Position numbers and translations under genes: made by a program. The notes under the pieces are model-generated. The model had not been told where the DNA came from. It worked only from the letters and a program-made list of their open reading frames with translations, and did no database searches. Positions 8,490 to 16,213 of a stretch of DNA of 46,352 nt are shown here, in pieces (within the stretch, counting starts at the first letter, position 1; each line of letters starts with the position of its first letter). This stretch comes from Hungatella sp. (lineage in GTDB: Bacteria; Bacillota; Clostridia; Lachnospirales; Lachnospiraceae), in NCBI GenBank assembly GCA_022792815.1, contig JAAWBS010000059.1:1-46352 (forward strand), given 5' to 3'.

Positions 8490-8518
8490 TTGCAAAATAT
8501 GGCACAATCTGATATGAT
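8490..8518 (+). promoter_or_regulatory. Sigma-A promoter of rpmB
   Basis: TTGCAA (8490-8495), 17-base spacer, TATGAT (8513-8518) preceded by TGA, an extended -10. Transcription should begin near 8525, leaving a leader of about 50 bases before the rpmB ATG. Confidence 0.82.
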
Positions 8519-8575
8519 ACATATTGTTGTGGTTTCCATATACAGGGACCAAGTAGCGGTTAAGGAGGTGCAATC

Positions 8576-8761
8576 ATGGCGAAATGTGCAATTTGCGAGA
8601 GAGCTGCTCACTTTGGTAACGCAGTGAGCCATTCACATAGAAGATCCAACAAGATGTGGAAAGCTAACGTGAAGTCTGTCAAAGTTAAAGTGAACGGCGG
8701 TTCCAAAAAGATGTATGTATGTACTTCTTGCTTACGTTCCGGCTTAGTTGAGAGAGCATAA
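8576..8761 (+). CDS. rpmB: 50S ribosomal protein L28
   Basis: Small basic large-subunit protein of 61 residues, normal length. It carries the zinc-ribbon form of L28: C4-x2-C7 at the N-terminus (MAKCAICERAAHFG) and a second CxxC (YVCTSC) near residues 49-52, with HSHRRSNKMWKANVK between them. The zinc-binding (C+) version is kept, so the ribosome needs zinc here unless a C- paralogue exists elsewhere. The ribosome site AAGGAGG lies 7 bases before the ATG. It is transcribed alone, with its own promoter and a textbook terminator, divergent from asp23. Confidence 0.97.
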   Translation: MAKCAICERAAHFGNAVSHSHRRSNKMWKANVKSVKVKVNGGSKKMYVCTSCLRSGLVERA

Positions 8762-8773
8762 TCAAAATCTTCC

Positions 8774-8806
8774 AAAACTCCAGGGTAGAGGCCCTGGAGT
8801 TTTTTG
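8774..8806 (+). terminator. Rho-independent terminator of rpmB
   Basis: Stem CTCCAGGG / CCCTGGAG (8778-8785 and 8792-8799), 6-base loop, then a run of six T. It sits 17 bases past the rpmB stop. The A run before the stem pairs with the T run, so it could act both ways. Confidence 0.92.
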
Positions 8807-8859
8807 TGCCGCAAAAAACACTCTTATGATACAATAACGATTCACAGCCGCTCCCTTTT

Positions 8860-9000
8860 TCAGCACCGGCAGAACAGATGATACCCCACTACCAGAAGGC
8901 CTACGATAAAGATCAAAAGCCCGAGGGTCGTGGGAATCAAAACCTTTATGGCCATGCCCACTCCGATGCTAAAGAGAACCAGGCCCCACAGTCGTCTCAT
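8860..9000 (-). CDS. Small hydrophobic membrane protein, 46 residues
   Basis: The frame begins MRRLWGLVLFSIGVGMAIKV, continues with a second hydrophobic segment rich in L, I, V and G, and ends YHLFCRC before TGA at 8862-8860. GAGGGG lies 6 bases before the ATG at 9000, which is a good ribosome site. I predict two short membrane segments or one hairpin, with a basic N-terminus and two C-terminal cysteines. It lies 100 bases downstream of the sporulation gene ytfJ on the same strand, with a candidate mother-cell-type promoter in between. I do not recognise a named family; similar tiny proteins occur in Lachnospiraceae as hypothetical proteins. Coding status rests on the ribosome site and the membrane-protein-like composition. 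Confidence 0.6.
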   Translation of the reverse strand: MRRLWGLVLFSIGVGMAIKVLIPTTLGLLIFIVGLLVVGYHLFCRC

Positions 9001-9071
9001 AGATCACCCCTCACAGTCCTCAGTCCCGCCGTTTTTCGGCGCACTGTCTCTTATGGGTTGTTCCCACAGTT

Positions 9072-9102
9072 TATCCTATGCAGCCTGGCTCATCCCTATG
9101 TC
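9072..9102 (-). promoter_or_regulatory. Candidate sporulation-type promoter before the 46-residue membrane protein gene
   Basis: Minus strand GACATA (9102-9097) and CATAGGATA (9080-9072) lie 16 bases apart. CATAGGAT resembles the sigma-E -10 (CATAnnnT) and CATAGGATA fits the sigma-K -10 (CATAnnnTA). The -35 overlaps the ytfJ stop codon. A hairpin CGCCG-AAAAA-CGGCG follows in the leader (9029-9043). Tentative. Confidence 0.3.
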
Positions 9103-9538
9103 AAAGTTTCTTGTCCTCTTTTGTGTCTTCCGCCATCTCATTGGCGGTCCGAATGGCATCCTGGGAGATCTCCTCCCCCACGCTGACTTTGCCGCCGGTA
9201 AAACGGTTCACAAGATCAGGAACCATATCCAGCATCTTGTTGACCGTGTTCTGATTCTTGATATTGACCAGCCGGGTGCTGCCGTTCTGGATCACCAGGA
9301 TAGCGCTGGGGCTTAACTTGGCGCTCATGCCCCCGGTCCCTCTGGCCTTGGCATTCTCCCCGAATGTTCCGGCGGCCATGCCGCAGGTCACATCCATCAG
9401 CGGAAGGATGATGGCATCGTCTACCCGGACCGCCTCTCCCACCACAGTCTTTGTCGCCACCAAATGGTCCATCCCCTCAAACAGAGCTTCCACTGCCGAC
9501 GAAAACTGGTCTCTTCCTCCTGTTTTGTTGTCTGCCAT
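9101..9538 (-). CDS. ytfJ: GerW/YtfJ family spore protein
   Basis: 145 residues, matching the usual length of about 150. The family pattern is clear: FSSAVEALFEGMDHLVATKTVVGEAV near the N-terminus, IILPLMDVTCGMAAG, then GGMSAKLSPSAILVIQNGSTRLVNIKNQ. In B. subtilis YtfJ (GerW) is a forespore protein required for normal germination; in clostridia the exact role is less clear. The ATG at 9538 directly follows the TAA of the DUF2953 gene with no gap, the same ytfI-ytfJ pairing as in Bacillus, which supports both calls. Confidence 0.9.
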   Translation of the reverse strand: MADNKTGGRDQFSSAVEALFEGMDHLVATKTVVGEAVRVDDAIILPLMDVTCGMAAGTFGENAKARGTGGMSAKLSPSAILVIQNGSTRLVNIKNQNTVNKMLDMVPDLVNRFTGGKVSVGEEISQDAIRTANEMAEDTKEDKKL

Positions 9539-10477
9539 TTATTTGCCTCTCTTTCCGCGCCAGCGTCTCACCAGCAGCCTGAAATTTTTATTTAACAATA
9601 CCCGAATCACCAGCACCAGTATGGTCCCCGGCCGCAGGCGCCCTTTTATGGTTCCGTCCACAAGGAGGACAGCCTCGTCAAACACCGGGGTGACCTTCAC
9701 CGCATCTCCATACCACACATACAGAATACTCAGGGCCGCCAGCGCATTGCCTGTCATCCACGGGTCCTCAAAGCCCAGGGTCAGATTGCCCCGGACTTTT
9801 CTCGGCAGAATGTGACAGAGCAGTGCTTTGGTCTGCCTGAGGAGAAGCCTGATGGTCTTCTGGTTTTCCTTGTCCGCGAGAAAGGCCTCGACGGTCTCCT
9901 TCTTTTCCCTGAGTCGGGACCACTTTTCTCTCAGGGAATCCGCGGCTTTCCTGAGACTTTCTCTCAGCTTAGGTGAGTCACCGCGCTTCTTATTTGCCCG
10001 GTCTTTCTTTTTGCGTTTCTTCTTTCCCTTCCATAGGCCGCGCCTGTTGTCTCCGGTTTCGGATTTCTCTCCCTCTTCCTCATCAAAAAAGCCTTCCTCC
10101 TTTTTTTCCCACTGGACTTCCTCCAGAAGCTGCTCTTTTCCCGTCTCCTGCCGGATATCCTCCCGGACTCTTGCTTCCCCGGCTTGTGGCAGACCTGACT
10201 CCCGGGGTTCCTCTTCCGGGTCCGGCTTGTGGGGCTTTTTCCTGCCGCCCAGCGGTCTTCCCAGGACCCGCACGGTCACATCCAGCCCTTCCTCATAGAT
10301 CCCCGTGACAAAGACGGCATGGAGAAACCAAGTGAGAGTCCCCTTCCCTTTCACAGCCCCGTCGTAAGAGCCTGCCAGAGAATATCGGATGGGGACCAGG
10401 AGTACCAGGAGCACAGCACCAATCACCAGAGCCAGAAGAACCAGAAGCACAATCCCCATGACTTTTAATACGATCAA
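9539..10477 (-). CDS. DUF2953 domain protein (YtfI-like), membrane-anchored
   Basis: 312 residues. Residues 1-30 are a membrane segment (VMGIVLLVLLALVIGAVLLV), followed by a beta-rich stretch (LVPIRYSLAGSYDGAVKGKG). Residues about 75-200 are a long, highly charged K/E/R linker. The C-terminal part (RKVRGNLTLGFEDPWMTGNALAALSILY) is the DUF2953 core, the region shared with B. subtilis YtfI. The likely start is TTG 10477: AAGGGG lies 6 bases upstream, and the TTG overlaps the preceding gene's stop as TTGA, which suggests coupled translation. Paired with ytfJ, so a sporulation role is likely by context. The charged linker is longer than I would expect for the family. Confidence 0.78.
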   Translation of the reverse strand: MIVLKVMGIVLLVLLALVIGAVLLVLLVPIRYSLAGSYDGAVKGKGTLTWFLHAVFVTGIYEEGLDVTVRVLGRPLGGRKKPHKPDPEEEPRESGLPQAGEARVREDIRQETGKEQLLEEVQWEKKEEGFFDEEEGEKSETGDNRRGLWKGKKKRKKKDRANKKRGDSPKLRESLRKAADSLREKWSRLREKKETVEAFLADKENQKTIRLLLRQTKALLCHILPRKVRGNLTLGFEDPWMTGNALAALSILYVWYGDAVKVTPVFDEAVLLVDGTIKGRLRPGTILVLVIRVLLNKNFRLLVRRWRGKRGK

Positions 10478-10794
10478 TGGCCTCCCCTTTCTGCCAGGAA
10501 CTCGTCAAGGCAAAACCTGCCTGTTCGTTTATACATCTCCCCCACGATAGTACCGGCAAGGCAAAGAGCCTCCTGATATCCTTCCGCGATTCCCAGAATC
10601 CTCAGTTCTTTCTTCCTCCACCCTCCTGCCTTGACCATACAGGAGGGATAGATGTCCAGGACATTGTGCTCATCGGAGGGGGGAGCGATCACGTAGACTC
10701 CCGAAAGGGGAGACTCTTTTCGTATGCTTTGAATGATAGAAAACCGATGCTTTCTCGCCTTCTCTCCCATGTACAGATGTCTACACCACAGCAT
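10474..10794 (-). CDS. Conserved hypothetical protein, 106 residues
   Basis: I do not recognise a named family. The chain reads as a small mixed alpha/beta soluble protein: KHRFSIIQSIRKESPLSGVYVIAPPSDEHNV, then LDIYPSCMVKAGGW, a helix ELRILGIAEGYQEALCLAGTIVGEMY, and a short tail. No membrane segment or signal. The ATG at 10794 has AGGAG 10 bases upstream, inside the previous gene; an internal ATG at 10770 (MGEKARKHRF) is an alternative start with a poor ribosome site. It overlaps the preceding gene by 14 bases and the DUF2953 gene by 4 bases (TTGA), so these genes are tightly coupled. Context suggests a link to the DUF2953-ytfJ sporulation pair. Confidence 0.65.
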   Translation of the reverse strand: MLWCRHLYMGEKARKHRFSIIQSIRKESPLSGVYVIAPPSDEHNVLDIYPSCMVKAGGWRKKELRILGIAEGYQEALCLAGTIVGEMYKRTGRFCLDEFLAERGGH

Positions 10795-12052
10795 CTACCA
10801 TCAGCTCCTGCTCTAATAATTCCATACATGCCTCTCGCTCTGCATAGTCGCTGCAGCCCTCGAGGCTCATCTGAATGTATTCTCTGATCTCCTGACTGTC
10901 CTGAAACACCATAGGAAGCCCGGACAGCACTTTGGCCATGACGGCACGGACCACCGGCTTTTGCATGTCCGCAAACAGCCGGTCCAAGTCCTCGCAGAAT
11001 GCCTTTCCCCTCTCCTCGATCAACGCCTGGTCTGCCGTCTCGTGAGAGACTTTCTTTTCCTCCAGGGACATAAAGGAACTTCCCGAAAGCAGCTTCTCCA
11101 GTTTTTCCAGCACCGGGTCCCCTTCGCTTTTCACACCGGCGCTAAGCCACTGTGACGCCGACTCCTGGACTCCTTCCACCTGCCTTAGCTCCTCCAAAAG
11201 GTCCTGTCTCTGACCCCTAAAGGCTTCCATAATCTTTTTTGCTCCCGTCAAAAAGGCCTGCTGCTCCGAGGCATCGATGAGGGCCTCCTTCCCGGTAAGA
11301 CACAGCACATACAGATCATTGACCAGCTGAACAAGCAGAACATACCGGTCCGTCCGGTCCGTCAGAATCCGAATCCCTCGAGCCAGAGTCCCGGAACACA
11401 TCCCGAATTTGACTCCGTCCAGCTTCCGGTAATCGGTACGGCGAAACTCTGAGAGAATCTCATAGAGCTCCTTCTCCTCTTCCATGTGCTCCGGCAGCCG
11501 CACCGCGGCCGCAGTGCCCAGCATATACAGAAAATCCTCGATCTGGGCCTGTTCTGCCCCTGCAAACACAGAAAGCCTGTCCAGAACAATGCTGTAAAAT
11601 TTCTGTCTGGTCAGACGGACCGGAAGCTGGGCTACAATCTGTCTTAAGGCCTCATTTTGTTCTGCCCCGTACTCCAGGCCGGCGATGTAGTCCACCAGCC
11701 GCTCCGCCATCAAAGACGGCGTGTACTTGGAAGGGGCCGCCGTGACGAATCGCCGCTCCACTCGGTTCAGCACGTACTCATAGATCTGGAAGCAGTCCGT
11801 AAAAGCGGTCATGACCTCCACACGGCCGATGATCCCATCCCTGAGGCTGTCCAACTCCCCGGTGATGTCTTCCCTGCCGCCGATAAACAGCTCAAAAAGC
11901 CGGCCAAACTCTGCGGCGGCCTCCCTCTCCCACGGGGATGGCTCATATCCTTCCTGGATCTCCTCGCAGTAGAGATAGATATTTAACAGCAGCTTGGCAA
12001 AGGAACTGCGGTAGGCTGCCGACATATACTTTTTTTTCTTATGACTTTCCAA
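10781..12052 (-). CDS. Hypothetical helical protein, 423 residues
   Basis: I do not recognise a family. The sequence is acidic and almost entirely helical by composition, with no signal peptide, membrane segment or catalytic motif. The N-terminus is SAAYRSSFAKLLLNIYLYCEEI; later segments include RFVTAAPSKYTPSLMAERLVDYI and VKFGMCSGTLARGIRILTDR. The likely start is TTG 12052 with GAGG about 8 bases upstream and 12 bases after the cinA stop; the ATG at 12025 (MSAAYRSS) has no ribosome site. It lies in one co-directional run from rimO to ytfJ and overlaps the next gene, so it is surely expressed with cinA and the ytfJ pair. Function unknown. Confidence 0.65.
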   Translation of the reverse strand: MESHKKKKYMSAAYRSSFAKLLLNIYLYCEEIQEGYEPSPWEREAAAEFGRLFELFIGGREDITGELDSLRDGIIGRVEVMTAFTDCFQIYEYVLNRVERRFVTAAPSKYTPSLMAERLVDYIAGLEYGAEQNEALRQIVAQLPVRLTRQKFYSIVLDRLSVFAGAEQAQIEDFLYMLGTAAAVRLPEHMEEEKELYEILSEFRRTDYRKLDGVKFGMCSGTLARGIRILTDRTDRYVLLVQLVNDLYVLCLTGKEALIDASEQQAFLTGAKKIMEAFRGQRQDLLEELRQVEGVQESASQWLSAGVKSEGDPVLEKLEKLLSGSSFMSLEEKKVSHETADQALIEERGKAFCEDLDRLFADMQKPVVRAVMAKVLSGLPMVFQDSQEIREYIQMSLEGCSDYAEREACMELLEQELMVDAVV

Positions 12053-12064
12053 TTCCTTATCCTC

Positions 12065-13315
12065 TTACTTTCCCCGCTGTTCCAGGATCATCCTCCGGAC
12101 CAGGTCCAGAGCTCTGACCACCGACTGTTCCCTGATCTTGTCCCGATTGCCCTTGAACTGGTACTTCTCCGTCATCACATGATCCCCCATACAGCATGCC
12201 ATGTACACCAGGCCCACTGGTTTCTCCTCAGTGCCTCCGTCCGGGCCGGCCAGTCCGGTTATGGCCACACAGATGTCGGAATCCGTGGCAAACACTCCGC
12301 CTACGGCCATCTCCCTGGCCGTCTCCTTGCTGACGGCACCGTACTTTTTGATGGTGCTCTTGCTCACATCCAGATGTTTTCTCTTGGCCTTGTTGGAGTA
12401 GGTGACAAATCCCTCCCGGAACACGTCGGAGGCCCCCGGCACATTCACGATCCGACCTGCCACCAGGCCCCCGGTGCAGGACTCCGCCGTGGCCACGGTC
12501 AGCTCATGTTTTTTCAGAAGACGGACCACGGTCATCTCCAGAGTCTCCTCCTCTTTTGTGGAGTACACACAGATTCCGAATCGTTTCTTGATCTCCTTCA
12601 CCACAGGGCGAATCAGCCTGTCCGCCACCTCCTGGTTGGGGGCGCAGGCCGTGACCCGCACATGGACTTCCCCGGTCTTGGCGTAAGTGGCGATGGTGGG
12701 ATTGGTCTGCCCGTCGATCAGGTCCAAAAGCTCCTTCTCCACCTGACTTTCCCCTTTTCCGCAGATCTTCACCATCCGGGACGCGATCAGTTCCGGCCTC
12801 AGCTTTTGAAGATAGGGCTCCACCTGACCTTGAAACAGGGGAATCATCTCTTCGGGAGGCCCGGGGAGAAGGATCAGACGCCTGTGATCCTTCTCGAGAA
12901 TCAGTCCCGGCGCCGTCCCGTTGTCATTGTCCAGAACCATGGCTCCCTCCGGAATCATGGCCTGCTTCCAGTTGTTGTCAGGGATCTCCTTGAAGATACT
13001 GTTCTTAAAATATTCCTCAATCCGCTGCCTCGTATGGCTGTCTTCCACAAGAGGAAGCTCCAGAACCTGAGCGCAGGTCTCCTTGGTCAGATCGTCCTCC
13101 GTAGGCCCCAGACCTCCGGTGAGGATCACAAGATCCGCCCGCAAAAGGGCCTCCCTGACTGCCTCGCCGAGGCGCTTAGGGTTATCTCCCACCACTGTCT
13201 GGTTGTACATGGACAGTCCGAGGAGCGCACACCGCTGCGCCAAAAAGCAGGCGTTGGTGTTGACGATATTGCCCAGCAAAAGCTCCGTTCCCACAGAAAT
13301 CACTTCCACAGTCAT
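12065..13315 (-). CDS. cinA: Competence/damage-inducible protein CinA (NMN deamidase/pyrophosphatase family)
   Basis: 416 residues, two-domain form. The N-terminal COG1058 domain shows ISVGTELLLGNIVNTN, VILTGGLGPTEDDLTKE and LLPGPPEEM, the molybdopterin-binding-like fold with ADP-ribose pyrophosphatase activity. The C-terminal CinA domain shows TVATAESCTGGLVAGRI and ITGLAGPDGGTEEKPVGLVY, which in related proteins is an NMN deamidase. Both active sites look intact. Family knowledge places it in pyridine nucleotide salvage and, in some Bacillota, the competence regulon with recA; recA is not the next gene here. It lies 3 bases after pgsA. Confidence 0.95.
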   Translation of the reverse strand: MTVEVISVGTELLLGNIVNTNACFLAQRCALLGLSMYNQTVVGDNPKRLGEAVREALLRADLVILTGGLGPTEDDLTKETCAQVLELPLVEDSHTRQRIEEYFKNSIFKEIPDNNWKQAMIPEGAMVLDNDNGTAPGLILEKDHRRLILLPGPPEEMIPLFQGQVEPYLQKLRPELIASRMVKICGKGESQVEKELLDLIDGQTNPTIATYAKTGEVHVRVTACAPNQEVADRLIRPVVKEIKKRFGICVYSTKEEETLEMTVVRLLKKHELTVATAESCTGGLVAGRIVNVPGASDVFREGFVTYSNKAKRKHLDVSKSTIKKYGAVSKETAREMAVGGVFATDSDICVAITGLAGPDGGTEEKPVGLVYMACCMGDHVMTEKYQFKGNRDKIREQSVVRALDLVRRMILEQRGK

Positions 13316-13318
13316 CTT

Positions 13319-13861
13319 CTACATACTCCCTTCTGTCAGTACTCTGTGATTTTTCCAAAGGTAATCAATCAAAGAAACAACGGTGAGAATCACGGAAATC
13401 CACACGCACAGATTGGTCACCAAGGCAAGACTCTCGAGGCGGACGATCAGCAGAATCACGGCTATCATCTGGAACGTGGTCTTGAATTTCCCCCAGTAGC
13501 TGGCGGCGATCACCACTCCGTTGTCCGAAGCCACCAGGCGGAAACCGCTGATGATAAACTCCCGGCTGATGATCACGATCACCATCCAGGCCGGAATCTG
13601 TCCCAGCTCAATGAGGCAGATCAGGGCCGAGCACACTAAAAGCTTATCCGCCAGAGGATCCATGAACTTTCCGAAATTGGTGACCAAATTATATTTTCTT
13701 GCGATCTTGCCGTCCAAAAGGTCGGTCAGACTGGCCGCGATAAAGATCACCGCAGCCCCATACCGCAGGGTCTGATTCTCCCCGCCCTCCCACAAAAGAG
13801 CGGTCACAAAAAAGGGGATCAGCAGCACTCTCAGCACTGTCAGTTTATTGGGCAGATTCAT
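13319..13861 (-). CDS. pgsA: CDP-diacylglycerol-glycerol-3-phosphate 3-phosphatidyltransferase
   Basis: Makes phosphatidylglycerol phosphate from CDP-diacylglycerol and glycerol 3-phosphate at the membrane. About 180 residues with several hydrophobic segments. The CDP-alcohol phosphotransferase motif D-G-x2-A-R-x8-G-x3-D-x3-D is complete in LLDGKIARKYNLVTNFGKFMDPLADK. Two tandem ATGs (13864 and 13861) overlap the end of rimO; the second has GGAGAGG at the better distance and gives the familiar start MNLPNKLTVLRV. Translation is coupled to rimO through this 17-base overlap. Confidence 0.95.
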   Translation of the reverse strand: MNLPNKLTVLRVLLIPFFVTALLWEGGENQTLRYGAAVIFIAASLTDLLDGKIARKYNLVTNFGKFMDPLADKLLVCSALICLIELGQIPAWMVIVIISREFIISGFRLVASDNGVVIAASYWGKFKTTFQMIAVILLIVRLESLALVTNLCVWISVILTVVSLIDYLWKNHRVLTEGSM

Positions 13862-15182
13862 CATACACCTCTCCTATCAAATCATATTCCTGTGCACCGG
13901 TGACTTTCACCCGGACAAAATCTCCGGACAGACACTCCTCGTCCGCGTTAAAAAAGATCAGGCCGTCCACACCAGGCGCATCCATGTAGGTTCTCCCCAC
14001 ATAGACCTCCTCGTCGGCCACCTTTCCCTCCACCATAACCTCCAGGATGCGGCCGACCATGGATTGAGACCTTTCGAAGGCGATCTCCTGCTGAAGCTCC
14101 ATGATCTCGTCCCGCCTCTTCTCCTTGACCTCGTCGGGTACCTGGTCCGCAAAGGCAGCGGCCGGTGTATCCTCCTCCTGAGAATAGGCAAATACTCCCA
14201 GCCGCTCAAACTCCATCTCATCCACAAATTCCATCAAAATCTCATGATCCTCTTCGGTCTCTCCCGGAAAGCCGGAGATCAGAGTGGTCCGCAGGGCCAT
14301 GTCCGGAATCTGACCGCGCAGTTCTCCGATTATCTTCCTCAGCTGGGCCTGACTGGTCCTTCTTCCCATACGCCTTAAGATCCGGTCGCTGGCATGTTGG
14401 ATAGGGATATCCAGATAGTGGCAGATCTTCTCCTCACCGCGGATGGTATCGATCAGCTCCTGGGTGATCTCCTCCGGATAACAGTACTGGATTCGGATCC
14501 ACCAGATACCGGGGATCCGGCACAGCTTACGAAGAAGTTGGGGAAGGGCCTTGTGTCCGTACAGATCCACCCCGTAGAGGGTAGTCTCCTGGGCTACCAA
14601 AATCAGCTCCCTCACACCTTTTTGGGCAAGTCCCCTGGCCTCCTCCTCCAGCCTCTCCACAGGGACGCTGCGGTAGGGTCCCCGCAGGCTGGGGATGATA
14701 CAGTAAGTACACCGCTTGTCGCAGCCCTCGGCAATCTTCAAGAAGGCATAGTAGCCTCCTGTGGTCACCACCCGCTCCGTCTCCGCAAGCGGCAGACGGT
14801 CAGGACTTTCAAACTTCAGCTGTCTCTGCCCTTTAAGAACCAGGGAAAGCACCTGTGAGACGGCATCGTAGGAAGTAGTCCCGATGCAGCCGTCCACTTC
14901 CGGGATCTCCTTCATGATCTCCTCCCGGTATCTCTCTGCCAGGCATCCCGCCACGATCAGGGCCTGACACCTTCCCTCCGTCTTGAGGCGGGCCATCTCC
15001 AGGATGGTGTTGATGCTCTCTTCTTTGGCATCATTGATAAAACAGCAGGTGTTGATCACGATCACATCTGCCTCTGACTCATCGTCGGTAAATTCATGGC
15101 CGTCACGTCCGAGAAGCCCCAGCATGTATTCTGAGTCCACCAGATTCTTGTCACAGCCAAGGGAAACAAAAAATATCTTCAT
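13845..15182 (-). CDS. rimO: Ribosomal protein S12 methylthiotransferase RimO
   Basis: Radical SAM enzyme that adds a methylthio group to an aspartate of ribosomal protein S12. Start set at the ATG at 15182 (MKIFFVSLGCDKN), with GGGAG 5 bases upstream, giving 445 residues. The UPF0004 domain carries the first cluster cysteines (GCDKN, NTCCFIN and GCLAER). The radical SAM site CDKRCTYCIIPSLRGPYRS has C-x3-C-x2-C. A TRAM domain ends the protein (VEGKVADEEVYVGRTYMDAPGVDG). LRGPYRS and the GCDKN start are typical of RimO rather than MiaB. First gene of the rimO-pgsA-cinA-...-ytfJ run, after the rpoZ terminator. Confidence 0.95.
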   Translation of the reverse strand: MKIFFVSLGCDKNLVDSEYMLGLLGRDGHEFTDDESEADVIVINTCCFINDAKEESINTILEMARLKTEGRCQALIVAGCLAERYREEIMKEIPEVDGCIGTTSYDAVSQVLSLVLKGQRQLKFESPDRLPLAETERVVTTGGYYAFLKIAEGCDKRCTYCIIPSLRGPYRSVPVERLEEEARGLAQKGVRELILVAQETTLYGVDLYGHKALPQLLRKLCRIPGIWWIRIQYCYPEEITQELIDTIRGEEKICHYLDIPIQHASDRILRRMGRRTSQAQLRKIIGELRGQIPDMALRTTLISGFPGETEEDHEILMEFVDEMEFERLGVFAYSQEEDTPAAAFADQVPDEVKEKRRDEIMELQQEIAFERSQSMVGRILEVMVEGKVADEEVYVGRTYMDAPGVDGLIFFNADEECLSGDFVRVKVTGAQEYDLIGEVYDESAQ

Positions 15183-15202
15183 CGGTTCTCCCATATATCT
15201 GT

Positions 15203-15236
15203 AAGAAAAGCCATCTCTGTGAGAGTGAGACGGCTT
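15203..15236 (-). terminator. Terminator after rpoZ
   Basis: Minus strand stem AAGCCGTCTC / GAGATGGCTT (15236-15227 and 15217-15208), one G-T pair, 9-base loop, followed by TTTTCTT. It starts 10 bases after the rpoZ stop and ends just before rimO, so it separates the yicC-gmk-rpoZ operon from rimO. Confidence 0.7.
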
Positions 15237-15245
15237 GCAGGTTTC

Positions 15246-15563
15246 CTATTCCTCGCTCGGCAGCTCTTCCTCCAAAAAGGCTTCCCCGGCAGTCACTTCC
15301 TGCCCTTCCTCCTCTGAAAGCTCTTCGTCCGAGTTGTCCTCGCTTAGAATCTTGATCTTCGACTCATATAATTCCTCCACTGCCACCGACAGGGGCTTCT
15401 TGCCGCTGGAGCGGACTAAAGCATCCTCCCCCGCGATCAGCTGTCTGGCTCTCTTGGCCGTGGCGATGACGATGGAGTAACGGCTCTGTACTACCGGCTC
15501 CTCCCCCGGTTCCACCTCGCTGTTCACGGCGTTGATCAAATCTGTGTATGATGGATGTAACAT
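15246..15563 (-). CDS. rpoZ: RNA polymerase omega subunit
   Basis: 105 residues. The omega core is seen as SRYSIVIATAKRARQLIAGED followed by KPLSVAVEELYESKIKIL, the part that wraps the beta-prime C-terminus. The N-terminus MLHPSYTDLIN is the usual one in Lachnospiraceae. The last 30 residues are an acidic tail rich in E, longer than in Bacillus omega (about 67 residues), a common clostridial feature. GAGAGGAA precedes the ATG. It follows gmk by 17 bases, in the standard yicC-gmk-rpoZ order, and is followed by a terminator. Confidence 0.92.
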   Translation of the reverse strand: MLHPSYTDLINAVNSEVEPGEEPVVQSRYSIVIATAKRARQLIAGEDALVRSSGKKPLSVAVEELYESKIKILSEDNSDEELSEEEGQEVTAGEAFLEEELPSEE

Positions 15564-15580
15564 GTGACATTCCTCTCTTT

Positions 15581-16201
15581 CTATATGGCTTTCAGCTCCG
15601 ACCTCATCTGCTCGATAAAGTCCAGACTGCTGCTGACTTTCCGATGCTGGGCCTGAATCAGCTGGTGCATGGCCTCCACGCAGGCGTCTATCTCGTCATT
15701 GATCAGAATATAATCATAGGAAGTGATGCCCTCCGCCTCATCGGCAGCCCGGTGAAGCCTCTGATGGATCACATCCATGGTCTCGGTTCCTCTCCCCACC
15801 AGACGCCGCTTCAGCTCGTCGGCACTGGGAGGCGTGACAAACAGGAGAAGGGCTTCCGGGAACCGCTCCTTGATCTTTAACGCGCCCTGAATCTCGATCT
15901 CCAGGATCACGTCCTTCCCGTCGGCCATCTGCTGGAACACATACTGCCTGGGAGTTCCATAATAATTATTCACATATTGGGCATATTCAATCAGCTGCCC
16001 CTCCTCTATCATCTGTTCGAATCTTTCCCGGGTGACGAAAAAGTACTCTCTCCCGTCCTCCTCCCCTTCCCTGGGCTTCCTGGTGGTAGCAGATATGGAC
16101 AGGGCATAATTGTGATGCCTCTCCAACATGGCTTTGATCAGCGTCCCCTTGCCTGCACCGGAAAAACCGGAGATCACTACCAATATTCCCTGATCGTTCA
16201 T
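15581..16201 (-). CDS. gmk: Guanylate kinase
   Basis: ATP + GMP to ADP + GDP. 206 residues, full length. The P-loop is GFSGAGKGT at residues 12-20. The GMP-binding region TTRKPREGEEDGREYFFV is intact, as are NYYGTP and the DVILEIEIQGA segment with its Asp/Glu, and the lid region with RLVGRGTET. No abnormality seen. It lies 12 bases after yicC and just before rpoZ; ppGpp sensitivity is a family trait not readable here. Confidence 0.97.
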   Translation of the reverse strand: MNDQGILVVISGFSGAGKGTLIKAMLERHHNYALSISATTRKPREGEEDGREYFFVTRERFEQMIEEGQLIEYAQYVNNYYGTPRQYVFQQMADGKDVILEIEIQGALKIKERFPEALLLFVTPPSADELKRRLVGRGTETMDVIHQRLHRAADEAEGITSYDYILINDEIDACVEAMHQLIQAQHRKVSSSLDFIEQMRSELKAI

Positions 16202-16213
16202 CTTCTCTGGCTC

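Noticed and set aside
12041..13639. Long plus-strand open frame (532 codons) opposite cinA and pgsA
   Set aside because: Antisense to two complete, well-recognised genes; the translation is His/Arg/Pro-rich with no family signature.
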